NCBI RefSeq assembly: GCF_000015865.1
Contig: NC_009012.1
Location: 1,798,001-1,862,000, forward strand
Reading direction: 5' to 3'
Origin: Acetivibrio thermocellus ATCC 27405
Lineage (GTDB): Bacteria; Bacillota; Clostridia; Acetivibrionales; Acetivibrionaceae
Length of the DNA stretch: 64,000 nucleotides
Position numbers and translations under genes: made by a program. This document shows, piece after piece, positions 38,386 through 47,400 of this stretch; the first letter of the stretch is position 1; every line of letters begins with the position of its first letter. The notes under the pieces are model-generated. The model did no database searches, had not been told where the DNA came from, and saw only the letters and a list, made by a program, of their open reading frames with translations.

Positions 38386-39318
38386 TCACAACCCTTGCAA
38401 TATGATATCCTCGAGAATGCCCTTTTGCACCATGTCAAGGTTTAGTACGTAATCTACCTTGTCAAACGACTCCCTAAGAGGTTTTTTTGCAGTTTCCCAG
38501 CCTTTACCGTCTGTGATCCAAATAAAGCCATGTTCCGGTGTCTCTTTTTTGATAAAGCTAAACAGGGTCGTAAACTCTCCGGCTACGGACTTTAGTTTCG
38601 AACCGCCGCCACCGTAATAATTTGTTTCAACAAGATACAGTTTATGACCGTTGTCTATTGCAAAATCAAACGAACGTTCCGATTTGTCCACAGAAACATT
38701 ATATCCAAAAGATGTTTTAATTTTGTGCGAGGTAGCTTGAGAAAGATACCGGTAATTATTCATAGAACAAATTTTTTTGACAAACAGCTCGGTTATCATC
38801 TCCATGGCCGTACCGCTACGATTTTTCCTGGCATTGGTATCAAGGCCTACTTCAACACCAATTGCATAATCAACAACACTTTTTATGTTTTTCTTTTCAA
38901 ACATGGCAAGAAGCCCGGTTTTTTCAGCGAACTCTGCCAGCATTTCTATTTCTTCAGGATTATATTTCTTCTTTTTACGAAACACATATTCTTTGTAATT
39001 AAAAACATTATCCGCAAGAGGCTCAACAACTTTAATACTTTTCTCCCTTAAAGCCAGCAAGGCCGGAAGAACCTCAGCTATTTCGGGATACCTGCCCAAC
39101 AACATTTTAAATTCTTCCACTACGTTTTCCTTGCCTACAAGGTAGTTCAATATATTTAATACAACCTCAACGCTCCCCACCTTGTTCATTACTTTTTCCC
39201 AGGCAACAAAAAAGTCCCATCCTTTAATAGTCTCCTTCATGTGAGAAAGCAAATAATTAAACACTTCATCTGTGTTCTTACACCCAAGCCGTTTTTTAAA
39301 TATTTCTGAATATTTCAT
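38386..39318 (-). CDS. dpnB: DpnII-type restriction endonuclease (GATC)
   Basis: A 310-residue enzyme closely resembling DpnII/MboI endonucleases: the N-terminal FKKRLGCKNTDEVFNYLLSHMKETI, the central AIGVEVGLDTNARKNRSGTAMEM and the catalytic region FDFAIDNGHKLYLVETNYYGGGGSKLKSVAGEF. The last matches the D...ExN nuclease core of the family. It cuts unmethylated GATC in foreign DNA. ATG 39318 follows AGGAGG, 10 bp after the Dam-type methylase stop. Central gene of a three-gene operon. Confidence 0.92.
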   Translation of the reverse strand: MKYSEIFKKRLGCKNTDEVFNYLLSHMKETIKGWDFFVAWEKVMNKVGSVEVVLNILNYLVGKENVVEEFKMLLGRYPEIAEVLPALLALREKSIKVVEPLADNVFNYKEYVFRKKKKYNPEEIEMLAEFAEKTGLLAMFEKKNIKSVVDYAIGVEVGLDTNARKNRSGTAMEMITELFVKKICSMNNYRYLSQATSHKIKTSFGYNVSVDKSERSFDFAIDNGHKLYLVETNYYGGGGSKLKSVAGEFTTLFSFIKKETPEHGFIWITDGKGWETAKKPLRESFDKVDYVLNLDMVQKGILEDIILQGL

Positions 39319-39327
39319 GTGATCCTC

Positions 39328-40269
39328 CTAGTCTTTTACTTCATAGTTCGTAACAAGAAGTTCACTAATTAATCCTCTCCGACTGCCGTTTGAATTAATC
39401 GCCCGCTTAGCCTTTATCCTGTGAATGAAAAACTCCTTATACAATTCATCAAAAAAATTATCATCAGGGTTTTCATTTTTAGGGTCGGAATTGCTCAGCA
39501 TAAGCAAAGCACCTGTATCATTCATTTCTGAAAAGAATTTTGCCAGCTGTATTTGATCTTCATCCGTAAAATCAAATTTACTATAAGATGTAAAACTGGA
39601 TGTAACATTAAGCGGCCTGTACGGAGGGTCAAAATAAACAAAACTATCCTTGTCTACATATCCGGCACATTCTCTATAATCACCGACAAATATATGCACC
39701 CTTTGAAGCAAAGAACTTACTGCATACAAATTCTTCTCATCACAAATGGTTGGATTTTTATAATCTCCGGACGGCACATTAAAATGTCCCGCACGATTAA
39801 CACGATAAAGCCCGTTAAAACATGTACGATTTAGAAAAATAAACTGTGCAGCTCTTTCAACATCCGGCTGATTGTTCTTTAAAGCTCGTGAATTGTATGC
39901 ATCTCTTATATCATAATACATGTCTTTGCGAGATTTTTCATCCAAATTTAAATACTTGCACTCTAAATCTGAAAGATATTCCACGAGGTTGTGCACATCA
40001 TTTTTAATCACTACATAAGTGTTAATTAAGTCCTCATTTATATCAAATATAAAAGCTTCCTCAACTTTATATTTCTGCAAAATTTCAAATAAAACCGCCC
40101 CACCGCCGACAAAAGGCTCAATATAACGTCTTATATAGCCTTTAATAAGCGTAGAAGGATAATATTGTCTAAAAGTGTCAAGCAATTGCCCTTTTCCTCC
40201 GGCCCACTTTACAAAAGGTTTTGCGCATACAGTAGAATTAATATTATTAATGCTAATTGCAAATTCCAA
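39328..40269 (-). CDS. dpnM: Dam-type adenine methyltransferase (DpnM-like)
   Basis: A 313-residue alpha-class N6-adenine methyltransferase. Motif X/I is KPFVKWAGGKGQLLDTFRQY, followed by EPFVGGGAVLFEIL and the catalytic DPPY (FVYFDPPYRPLN). It methylates the A of GATC and protects the host from the neighbouring endonuclease. The start codon is TTG 40269, with AAGGGAG at good distance. First gene of the operon. A TATAAT box near 40465 lies about 195 bp upstream, leaving a long leader in which I found only very short frames. Confidence 0.93.
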   Translation of the reverse strand: MEFAISINNINSTVCAKPFVKWAGGKGQLLDTFRQYYPSTLIKGYIRRYIEPFVGGGAVLFEILQKYKVEEAFIFDINEDLINTYVVIKNDVHNLVEYLSDLECKYLNLDEKSRKDMYYDIRDAYNSRALKNNQPDVERAAQFIFLNRTCFNGLYRVNRAGHFNVPSGDYKNPTICDEKNLYAVSSLLQRVHIFVGDYRECAGYVDKDSFVYFDPPYRPLNVTSSFTSYSKFDFTDEDQIQLAKFFSEMNDTGALLMLSNSDPKNENPDDNFFDELYKEFFIHRIKAKRAINSNGSRRGLISELLVTNYEVKD

Positions 40270-40699
40270 TTTCTTATCTCCCTTCGTATTTCCATTTTTT
40301 ATTCACGTGTATCTTCAAGTTTTTCACCATCTGCCGTTATAACTCTGTTCACCCATGCAATTTTACACTTGGTATTCTGCCATCATTGCATAAAGCCTGA
40401 GTACGACGTTCTGAAATCCTTATTTTTGCGCAGCCCTTTTAGACATAATGAAAAACTAACTCAACACAATTATACTTTATTCCAAAAAGCAAATAAAATC
40501 AATATATGAAGTTGACAATTTATCCCAAATTCATAAACGATAAAACATAGTTCCATACAACCCATTCACACAGCCTATCATTGGCTAATTTCATTTTGCT
40601 CTTTTTTATTTTTTATGTTATATTAATGAAGAATTCAAATATCCAAACCAACAAGAGGCATAATCGCAAATTTCCATATAAATAAAAGGAGTGAATGAG
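40270..40699. other. Divergent intergenic region
   Basis: Between the divergent methylase and VIT-type transporter genes. On the minus strand, TATAAT at about 40465 is the probable methylase -10. On the plus side TTATATTAAT near 40617-40628 could serve the transporter. No RNA gene or stable hairpin was seen. Confidence 0.45.
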
Positions 40700-41578
40700 T
40701 TGAATTACAAAATAGACGCTGATACAATTGAATCTTTGAAAAAAGCTCAAAAAAATGAAATCACAGAGTACCACATTTATTCAAAACTATCCTCATTCAT
40801 AAAAAATGAACACAACAGCAAAGTTCTTAAACAAATCGCCCAGGACGAACTATCCCACCATAACGAGTTAAAAAAGTTTACAGGAACGGATATGAAGCCA
40901 AATATTTTGAAAATATACTTTTATACCTTCATTTCATTGATATTTGGCATTACTTTTGGTATAAAGCTCATGGAAAAAGGGGAAAGCGGCGCTGAAAAAC
41001 TATACAGGGAACTTGGGAATAAAATTGAGGAATTTAAAACAATAGCAAAAGAAGAAAACAAACATGAAGAAGAACTGATTGAAATAATCGAGGAGGAAAA
41101 GCTTCAATTTGTAGGTTCAATGGTCCTGGGCTTAAATGACGCCCTGGTGGAGCTTACCGGCACCCTGGCAGGCCTCACATTTGCATTAAAGAATACGCGC
41201 CTCATAGCACTTTCAGGCCTTATAACAGGTATAGCGGCCACCCTTTCAATGGCGGCATCCGAATATCTTTCAGCCAGAACAGAGCAGGAGAGCAGCCGTG
41301 CCCTTAAATCATCATTATATACCGGAGGAGCATATGTTTTCACCGTTGCATGCCTGGTATTTCCCTACCTTTTATTTTCCAACTATGTGCTAAGTCTGGT
41401 GCTTACAATTATTATGGCAATATTAATAATACTTGTTTTCAATTTTTATATATCAGTAGCCAAGGATCTTCCCTTTAAACAGAGATTCTTTGAAATGGCC
41501 GGCATCAGTTTGGGAGTGGCAGTTATTTCCTTCATAATCGGGCATTTCGTCAGGCTGTTCCTTGGAGTTGATGTTTAA
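40700..41578 (+). CDS. VIT1/CCC1-family metal transporter with N-terminal ferritin-like domain
   Basis: A 292-residue protein. Residues about 10-125 form a rubrerythrin/ferritin-like helical domain (KAQKNEITEYHIYSKLSSF; QIAQDELSHHNELKKF; AKEENKHEEELIEI) with the E...ExxH metal-ligand pattern. Residues about 135-290 are the five-helix VIT/CCC1 channel (MVLGLNDALVELTGTLAGL; AATLSMAASEYLSARTEQE). The domains together suggest iron or manganese sensing and export, or cytosolic detoxification. GTG 40691 overlaps the Shine-Dalgarno, so the TTG at 40700, 8 nt after AAGGAG, is the likely start. Followed by its own terminator. Confidence 0.88.
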   Translation: MNYKIDADTIESLKKAQKNEITEYHIYSKLSSFIKNEHNSKVLKQIAQDELSHHNELKKFTGTDMKPNILKIYFYTFISLIFGITFGIKLMEKGESGAEKLYRELGNKIEEFKTIAKEENKHEEELIEIIEEEKLQFVGSMVLGLNDALVELTGTLAGLTFALKNTRLIALSGLITGIAATLSMAASEYLSARTEQESSRALKSSLYTGGAYVFTVACLVFPYLLFSNYVLSLVLTIIMAILIILVFNFYISVAKDLPFKQRFFEMAGISLGVAVISFIIGHFVRLFLGVDV

Positions 41579-41584
41579 AATATG

Positions 41585-41625
41585 AGGCAGGGGACGGTTC
41601 CGAGTTCTATGTCCCCTGCCTTTTT
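41585..41625 (+). terminator. Rho-independent terminator
   Basis: A perfect 11-bp GC-rich stem (41585-41595 with 41611-41621) followed by T residues, directly after the VIT-type gene. The GGGGACGGTTCC core is a sequence often seen in dispersed clostridial hairpins. Confidence 0.9.
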
Positions 41626-41647
41626 GCTTATGCCCAGGTTTTATTTT

Positions 41648-42232
41648 TCACATTTGAAAAAAATCATAATAAGAAAAGCTAAGAATCCTGTTCGTGCCAT
41701 CAAACCCATTCGGAACAAGTTCAATTGCAAATATGCATTCATCAGCATCCTCTACACTGTCGTCCTTCTTAATCCCAAGCTCACGGTAATTCTTTAACCC
41801 CATTTTCCTTTTATACACATCAGGATTTCCACATGTCATACAAGCCGTAAAACCAAGGGATTTTGCAATTTCAAGCCCGTGTTTCACAATGGCTGTGCCA
41901 ATGCCCTTTCGCTGGTACTCGTATCTTTTTTCGGCATGATTATCTTTTTCCCCATGCCTCACAGCCAGACTGTTGAGCCATATGACATGATTTGCGTCAT
42001 TGCCCATGGGAAGCGCCGAAAAAATACCGTGCCCAAGAATAAAACCTTCATTGGTAACTGCAACCAAATCAAGCTCCGGTATGAAATATGGCGACTTCCG
42101 GATATTGTCAGCAAAAATTCTGTGAAACTCTCCGTCGTCTCCAAATTCATTATATCTAAAAGCATCACTGTCCAACTGTCTTACAGTTTCGTATTCATCA
42201 GTCTTTATCTGTCTTACTGTATAATTGTTCAT
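41648..42232 (-). CDS. GNAT-family N-acetyltransferase
   Basis: A 194-residue GCN5-type acetyltransferase. Motif A is QRKGIGTAIVKHGLEIAKSLGF (acetyl-CoA pyrophosphate loop), followed by CMTCGNPDVYKRKMGL. The N-terminal part has the usual beta-hairpin. Acetyl acceptor unknown. The frame opens at 42271, but ATG 42232 overlaps the rsgA stop (ATGA) and is preceded by GGGGGAATCAGGA, so it is the coupled start. Second gene of the rsgA operon. Confidence 0.85.
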   Translation of the reverse strand: MNNYTVRQIKTDEYETVRQLDSDAFRYNEFGDDGEFHRIFADNIRKSPYFIPELDLVAVTNEGFILGHGIFSALPMGNDANHVIWLNSLAVRHGEKDNHAEKRYEYQRKGIGTAIVKHGLEIAKSLGFTACMTCGNPDVYKRKMGLKNYRELGIKKDDSVEDADECIFAIELVPNGFDGTNRILSFSYYDFFQM

Positions 42233-43260
42233 TTCCTGATTCCCCCATTCTTTTTCATTTTCTTGCTCCATTGCTGTTTTTGACGCAAATATCCTTCCTT
42301 GTCATCCGAAAAGTTTGCTTCCCGCTTAAGCTTCAAATAACTTTCCCAGCGTTCTTTCGGAAGCTCACCTCTCTCAATCGCCGCCCGAACTACGCAGCCC
42401 GGCTCGGTTTGATGCCTGCAATCGCTAAACTTACACCGTCCCAAATAACTCACCACATCACTGAATGTTTCACCAAGGCCAACGCTTACATCATCCAACA
42501 TGCCAAGCTCGCGCATGCCGGGTGTGTCAATAATCATGGCTCCGCCCGGCAGCATAATAAGCTGCCGATGAGTGGTTGTGTGGCGGCCTTTCGAATCATC
42601 TTCACGAATATCACCCACAGCCATAATCTCTTGTCCTGCAAGAGCATTGACAAGACTTGATTTGCCAACACCGGATGAACCAAGAAAAACAACCGTTTTG
42701 CAGGGCTTTAAGTAATCTTTCAGCACATCCAGCCCAAAACCGGTTATTGTGCTTATTGCATGTACTTCGACTCCCGGAGCAACCTTTTGCGATGCCAAAA
42801 CTTGTTCAGAACAATCCTCTACCAAGTCGGCTTTTGTCAATACAATCACGGGTACCGCTCCGGACTGCCACGCCAAAGTAACATAGCGTTCCATACGCCT
42901 GAGGTTAAAATCATGGTTAAGCGATTGCATGACAAACACATAGTCAAAGTTTGCGGCAACTGCTTGTTCTCCCTTCCCGGGCGTGGGATTGCGCCTTGAA
43001 AAGAAAGATTTCCTTTTAAGGGTCTTTACAATCCGGCTGTCACCATCTGGATTGTAATCTATGAGTACAAAATCACCGGCCGTCGGAAAATCTTCAAATC
43101 CACCGGCATAATATATGCTTGTTTTTAGTCTTCCAAATGTATATCCATATTCACAAACCAGTTCATATCTTTCCTTATGCACTGCGGTAATTCTCGCAGG
43201 AATACCACTGACATCTTCCGGCATCATTGTCGGAACAAATCCGTAATCTATCAAATTCAA
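42229..43260 (-). CDS. rsgA: Ribosome small-subunit-dependent GTPase RsgA
   Basis: A 343-residue circularly permuted GTPase that checks late 30S subunit maturation. N-terminal OB fold, then G4 LTKAD, G1 GSSGVGKSSLVNAL, G2 and G3 DTPGMRELG, and the C-terminal zinc site CKFSDCRHQTEPGC. A basic tail ends the protein. The start is TTG 43260, preceded by GGAGGG at 8 nt. A transcription-terminator-like hairpin (43328-43369) lies about 70 bp upstream. Confidence 0.95.
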   Translation of the reverse strand: MNLIDYGFVPTMMPEDVSGIPARITAVHKERYELVCEYGYTFGRLKTSIYYAGGFEDFPTAGDFVLIDYNPDGDSRIVKTLKRKSFFSRRNPTPGKGEQAVAANFDYVFVMQSLNHDFNLRRMERYVTLAWQSGAVPVIVLTKADLVEDCSEQVLASQKVAPGVEVHAISTITGFGLDVLKDYLKPCKTVVFLGSSGVGKSSLVNALAGQEIMAVGDIREDDSKGRHTTTHRQLIMLPGGAMIIDTPGMRELGMLDDVSVGLGETFSDVVSYLGRCKFSDCRHQTEPGCVVRAAIERGELPKERWESYLKLKREANFSDDKEGYLRQKQQWSKKMKKNGGIRK

Positions 43261-43327
43261 TTCTTAATCCCTCCGTTATTGACATATTGTTAAGTGTGTA
43301 AAATAAAAGCAAAAAAGACATAAAAAT

Positions 43328-43580
43328 ACCGCAGAAAGTAGCCTTCGGAAGAACTTTAAACTCTGCGGTTTGTAGACAAATATGCAAAAAGCACACCTCT
43401 TCGATGTGCTACGATATTTACAGTATTCTCGAAGGGTTACCTTCACTTTTAGAAAGGCACAGCAAAAGAAAGGTGTATGTAACACCAAACACAAAATCTC
43501 AAGGGGATTTTTGCCATGCCGCTATTCAGTTTTAAGCCACAATCACCTCATATAATGCCGTCATAAACATTTCCCCTTTC
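43328..43580 (-). pseudogene. Remnant of a holin-like small toxin locus with structured 3' region
   Basis: On the minus strand, AAAGGGG is followed by ATG 43564 and ten codons, MTALYEVIVA, ending at TAA (43532). The beginning resembles the putative holin-like toxin family (MTxYExL...), of about 30 residues, so the frame looks truncated. About 130 nt further on come two hairpins: AGCACA/TGTGCT (43390-43410, followed by T) and CCGCAGA/TCTGCGG (43328-43369, followed by TATTTTTA). Both are terminator-like. Such loci in Firmicutes often act as type I toxin-antitoxin pairs. Here it is probably dead, and the identification is tentative. Confidence 0.4.
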
Positions 43581-43720
43581 TTTCCTGCATTCAGCAGTTA
43601 CTGACAAGTATATAATACCATATACAAGCCTGAATTTTTAATATATTGTAAAACAAATTTTTCGGCATCATCCTTTGTTTTCTTTCCTTTAAGGCCGAGT
43701 ACATCCATTTTGGAACCTTC

Positions 43721-44830
43721 CTATTTCTTTTCCACAATAATCAACGGAATAATCATCTCGTCTTCTGTAAGTCCCCCATGAGAGCTAACGAATTTCTCTT
43801 TCTTTTCTTTTGTGTTAAAAATAGACAAATCATCTGTTGCAACAGCAAGATAATCTCCCAGCATATTGCGAAAGTCTTTATGCTCTGTTCCGTATCCGAA
43901 TAATTTCATTTCGAGTACTTTTTCTTTTGGCAAAAGGAGAAACTTGCCGCCAAATTCACAAGTAAATTCTTTCTCAAATTCGTCTCTTCTGTCTTCCTTC
44001 ACAAACAAATTCAAAGCTCTGGGTTCAATAGTGGGAATTCTTTTCAGACAATTCATAATATTTGGATAATCCTTAATACACACACGTTTTGTGTTCACAT
44101 GGCCATGGTCGGCAGTTATTATCACAAGAGTGTCCCTTAGTTCGGTAGTAAGACTCTCTATTTTTCTTTCAAGCCATGAAATCACTTTCCTTGATTCTTC
44201 ACTGTAGCAACCGGTCAGATGCATAGTTTTGTCAGGTTCGTCACAATAACAGTAGATATACTTTTGCCCGGGTTCATCACAATATTTTTTTATCAGTTCG
44301 CATCTTTCCTCAAATGTTGCCGGATAAGGCGAAACAAACGGTATAGCATAATATGCTTTTCCTCCCGCTGAATCAATCCTGTTAATCACGCTTGAATACC
44401 AGCAGTACTTCCATGCAACACTCTCCTCTGCCACCTTCTCTCCGGTCTCGGTGTCCGTATTATGAAATACCGTTACATTTCGGTCTATCTGCGGAAAGTA
44501 ACAGTCCCATCCAAGCCATCCATGTTCACAGGGAGTAAGACCGCTATCGATTGATGTTGTAGCCGCTACTGTAGTTGATGGAAATGTCGAGCTGTATGTT
44601 CCCGCCAAGTGGGTATTGAAAAAGCCGTCTTTTTCGAGATTGCGCTCAATAATGCATCTGCCCATTCCATCAAGAAGAATAACCACCACATTCTTATAAT
44701 CTTTCGCAAGATACCGGTCGAGAAGCTCTAGAGTTTTACCATTAGTCGGAAGTCCCCATTTTTTCAGAATTGAATTTGCAAGATTCGCTATTGAATTGCT
44801 GTAATCCGGATAAACAATGTTTGTGTTCAT
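43721..44830 (-). CDS. Alkaline-phosphatase-superfamily phosphodiesterase/pyrophosphatase
   Basis: A 369-residue type I phosphodiesterase/nucleotide pyrophosphatase-like protein without signal peptide. Metal and nucleophile motifs are VVILLDGMG, the Thr/Ser nucleophile region TYSSTFPSTTVAATTSI, DEPDKTMHLTG and ITADHGHVNT. The C-terminal FVSSHGGLTEDEMIIPLIIVEKK carries a further His. Substrate unknown; homologues hydrolyse phosphodiesters or phosphonates. The start is ATG 44830 (GGTGG upstream) rather than the upstream ATG 44842. The following gap is occupied by pseudogene remains. Confidence 0.85.
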   Translation of the reverse strand: MNTNIVYPDYSNSIANLANSILKKWGLPTNGKTLELLDRYLAKDYKNVVVILLDGMGRCIIERNLEKDGFFNTHLAGTYSSTFPSTTVAATTSIDSGLTPCEHGWLGWDCYFPQIDRNVTVFHNTDTETGEKVAEESVAWKYCWYSSVINRIDSAGGKAYYAIPFVSPYPATFEERCELIKKYCDEPGQKYIYCYCDEPDKTMHLTGCYSEESRKVISWLERKIESLTTELRDTLVIITADHGHVNTKRVCIKDYPNIMNCLKRIPTIEPRALNLFVKEDRRDEFEKEFTCEFGGKFLLLPKEKVLEMKLFGYGTEHKDFRNMLGDYLAVATDDLSIFNTKEKKEKFVSSHGGLTEDEMIIPLIIVEKK

Positions 44831-44870
44831 ATCATCCACCATTCCATGTATTAAAAATATTTACCCAATC

Positions 44871-45216
44871 TCATTTTGTAATCTTTGGCATTCGGGGCAT
44901 ATAAAAGAAGATATACTGCCCGTTTTTATTGAAACTATCGTCATCCATTTCCGATATTTTCTTTTGGGGATGCAAGCGTGCCTTGAATAAAATGTCGTGC
45001 ATATACATGTTCCCGATGCCGCCAACATTCTTTTGTGGCTGGAAATATAAATATCTTTTCTATTTCCATTATGCGCAAAAAACCAAATAGTTTCAATATT
45101 TTTGCAGGAAAATTTACAACAGGATGACTTTTCCATTTTCCTAATTTGAAATTGTCTGCCTGGATTAAGGACCTAAAACCTTTGATTAGTTTCACAGTTG
45201 TTTTCGCTGGAAACAT
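44871..45216 (-). pseudogene. Remnant of a formamidopyrimidine-DNA glycosylase-like gene
   Basis: Three frames share recognisable parts of an Fpg/Nei-type DNA glycosylase: the helix-two-turn-helix segment GIGNMYMHDILFKARLHP (around 44975-45030) in one frame, and SFICPECQR, resembling the C-terminal zinc-finger end, in another. The upstream part (45060-45216) is in a third frame. No intact reading frame remains and the N-terminal catalytic Pro-Glu region is absent. A decayed gene. Confidence 0.6.
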
Positions 45217-45440
45217 TGTATTTATCCAATAATAAAATCAGAGATATTTCTCCCATCCAAAACTTCATAAATATCGAATCACTTGAATTAGAAAATAATA
45301 AAATCAAAGATATCTCTTTTCTTAAGGAACTGACACAGCTAAACAATGTTAATTTGGAGAATAATCAAAATCCGATTAAAACTAAAAAATATGATACAAT
45401 AAAGAAATTGGAACAGCTGGGTGTCAGAGTAAAATATTAG
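45198..45440 (+). pseudogene. Leucine-rich-repeat protein fragment
   Basis: Eighty codons from TTG 45198 encode two and a half SDS22/internalin-like repeats (LETLYLSNNKIRDISPIQNF; IESLELENNKIKDISFLKEL). There is no signal peptide, no anchor and no Shine-Dalgarno site, and the 5' end runs straight into the glycosylase remnant. It is the 3' end of a larger gene, left by rearrangement. Confidence 0.65.
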
Positions 45441-45584
45441 TTTTCGAGCTCGACTCTGACGGAAAAAATACAACCTTGACATCAATGTTACACAGCACCT
45501 TTGTTGAGTATTGCAAATGTTGAAGGCGAAAGGGAAATATGTTACAATCAGCAAGGAAAAAATCTATTTTAAAAGGTGACACGG

Positions 45585-46814
45585 ATGAAACAGCAACGGC
45601 AGTATCCCAAAATTATGATATCCCGTAAGGCGGAGCGCAGCGTAAAAGACGGACATCCATGGATATACGGAGAAGAAATTCTCAAAACAGAGGGCGAACT
45701 CCAAAACGGCGGTCTGGTGGATGTGTTTGCCGGAAACGCCTTTATGGGGACAGGTTTTTACAATAGTGTCAGCAAGATTACCGTTCGACTTATTTCACGC
45801 AACGCCAATGATGTATTTGACGCCCGCTTTTGGCGCCGCCGGGTGGAATATGCCGTTCGCTACCGCAAAACCGTCATACCCGGTGCAGACTTTGCCTGTT
45901 GCCGCCTGATTCACGGTGAGGCTGACCATATGCCGGGTCTGACAGTGGACCGCTATGGAAGCCTTTTGTCCGTACAAATTACCTGTCTTGGCATGGAACT
46001 TGTCAAGGATACGGTTTACCGCGCTCTCTGGGATGTGCTTACCGAAATGGATGAAACCATCACAGGTATTTATGAACGCAATGACATTGCCCTGCGTACA
46101 CGGGAAGGACTGCCGGAATATAAAGGCTGGTACCTGTTCGATGGCATACCCAGGCCGGAATCTGCTGTGACTGAAATATGCGAAAACGGCATAAAGTATC
46201 TGGTGGATGTAGAGAACGGGCAGAAAACCGGCTTTTTCCTGGATCAGAAATATAACCGTGCCGCTGTGGCCCGAATTGCCAAGGGCAAACGTGTGCTGGA
46301 CTGTTTTACCCATACCGGTTCCTTCGGCCTTAATGCAGCCCTGGGGGGAGCCGAGCATGTGACCTGTGTTGACATCTCACAGTCAGCCATAGACATGGCA
46401 AAAGCAAATGCCGTACGCAACGGTCTGGACGGAAAAATGGATTTTGTCTGTGAAGATGTTTTTGATTTGCTCACAAAACTGGCAGAACAAAAATGCCATG
46501 ACTATGATTATATCATTCTTGACCCGCCGGCTTTTACCAAATCCCGCAAGACGGTGCAGTCTGCCGCCCGCGGATATAAAGAAATTAACCTCAAAGCCAT
46601 GAAACTGCTGCCCCGCGGCGGATATCTGGCTACTTGCAGCTGCAGTCATTTCATGACGGATGACTTGTTCCGCAAAACACTGGCAAGCGCCGCAAAGGAT
46701 GCTTCCGTATCCTTAAGGCAGATTGAAGCCCGTCAGCAGGCCCCGGACCATCCCATCCTGTGGAATGTTCCGGAGACGGACTATTTAAAGTTTTATATTT
46801 TTCAGGTTGTATAA
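45585..46814 (+). CDS. RlmI-like 23S rRNA cytosine-C5 methyltransferase
   Basis: A 409-residue class I SAM methyltransferase: N-terminal PUA domain (SRKAERSVKDGHPWIYGEEI), a central EEHEE-like domain, then a Rossmann core with CFTHTGSFGLNAALGGAEHVTCVD and the catalytic motif LDPPAFTKS, and CSCSHFM at the end. Related enzymes methylate 23S rRNA at C1962. ATG 45585 follows AAGGTGA; the frame also has a GTG at 45576. GC content is visibly higher than in its neighbours and codon use differs, hinting at recent transfer. Confidence 0.88.
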   Translation: MKQQRQYPKIMISRKAERSVKDGHPWIYGEEILKTEGELQNGGLVDVFAGNAFMGTGFYNSVSKITVRLISRNANDVFDARFWRRRVEYAVRYRKTVIPGADFACCRLIHGEADHMPGLTVDRYGSLLSVQITCLGMELVKDTVYRALWDVLTEMDETITGIYERNDIALRTREGLPEYKGWYLFDGIPRPESAVTEICENGIKYLVDVENGQKTGFFLDQKYNRAAVARIAKGKRVLDCFTHTGSFGLNAALGGAEHVTCVDISQSAIDMAKANAVRNGLDGKMDFVCEDVFDLLTKLAEQKCHDYDYIILDPPAFTKSRKTVQSAARGYKEINLKAMKLLPRGGYLATCSCSHFMTDDLFRKTLASAAKDASVSLRQIEARQQAPDHPILWNVPETDYLKFYIFQVV

Positions 46815-46827
46815 TTACAGAGTCAAT

Positions 46828-47370
46828 TTATATTATAGATTCAGCCTGAAGTCTTAGCCTGTAAAAATATTGGAGCCATTCGGGTTGTTGCAATACAGTG
46901 TCCTTTAATTTTTCCAAAGTTCGTTTCCCCACTCTTCTGTCGACTATGGCTAACAAGCGGACAAGAGGATTTTCGGAAACTAAACTTTCCTTAATATTTG
47001 AATTCAAAAATCTTTCCACAGCATCAGTAAACTGCCATACATCAAAAATTCCCTCATTAAGTCTTATTTTATCAATATACTCTTCGGCCTCTCTGTTTAC
47101 CTCATCATTTACAATCCTTTTACCGTCCCAAAATCTTTTGGGAATACCCAATTCACTTTTTATTTTTTTCTCTACCTCTCTATAGCCTTTATAATATCTA
47201 AAGATATCGCCTTGAATTATTTCTCTGCCATCAACAATAATCGCTACCCTGCCCGATTCGTCGTGAGCATTGTTATACTTTGTAATAAAATATTTTAATC
47301 TCCCTTTAAGGGCATCACACAACAAATCCTGTTCCAACCTTTTTCTTACTCCGCTCCAGGAATCTCCCAT
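46828..47370 (-). CDS. Conserved hypothetical protein (SF0329-like)
   Basis: A 180-residue soluble protein starting SWSGVRKRLEQDLLCDALKGRLKYFITKY with VAIIVDGREI following, a pattern I recognise from an uncharacterised family widespread in Firmicutes and enterobacteria. The C-terminal part carries ENPLVRLLAIVDRRVGKRTL, typical of that family. No catalytic motif is apparent. ATG 47370 follows AGGAGG. Probably co-directional with the lipoprotein gene but separated by 30 bp. Confidence 0.7.
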   Translation of the reverse strand: MGDSWSGVRKRLEQDLLCDALKGRLKYFITKYNNAHDESGRVAIIVDGREIIQGDIFRYYKGYREVEKKIKSELGIPKRFWDGKRIVNDEVNREAEEYIDKIRLNEGIFDVWQFTDAVERFLNSNIKESLVSENPLVRLLAIVDRRVGKRTLEKLKDTVLQQPEWLQYFYRLRLQAESII

Positions 47371-47400
47371 ACTTTTCCTCCTATATTTTATACAAAATTT

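Noticed and set aside
40270-40470. Small frames in the long leader of the GATC methylase, possibly a controller (C) protein
   Set aside because: All are under 25 codons, with no helix-turn-helix and no C-box-like repeats.
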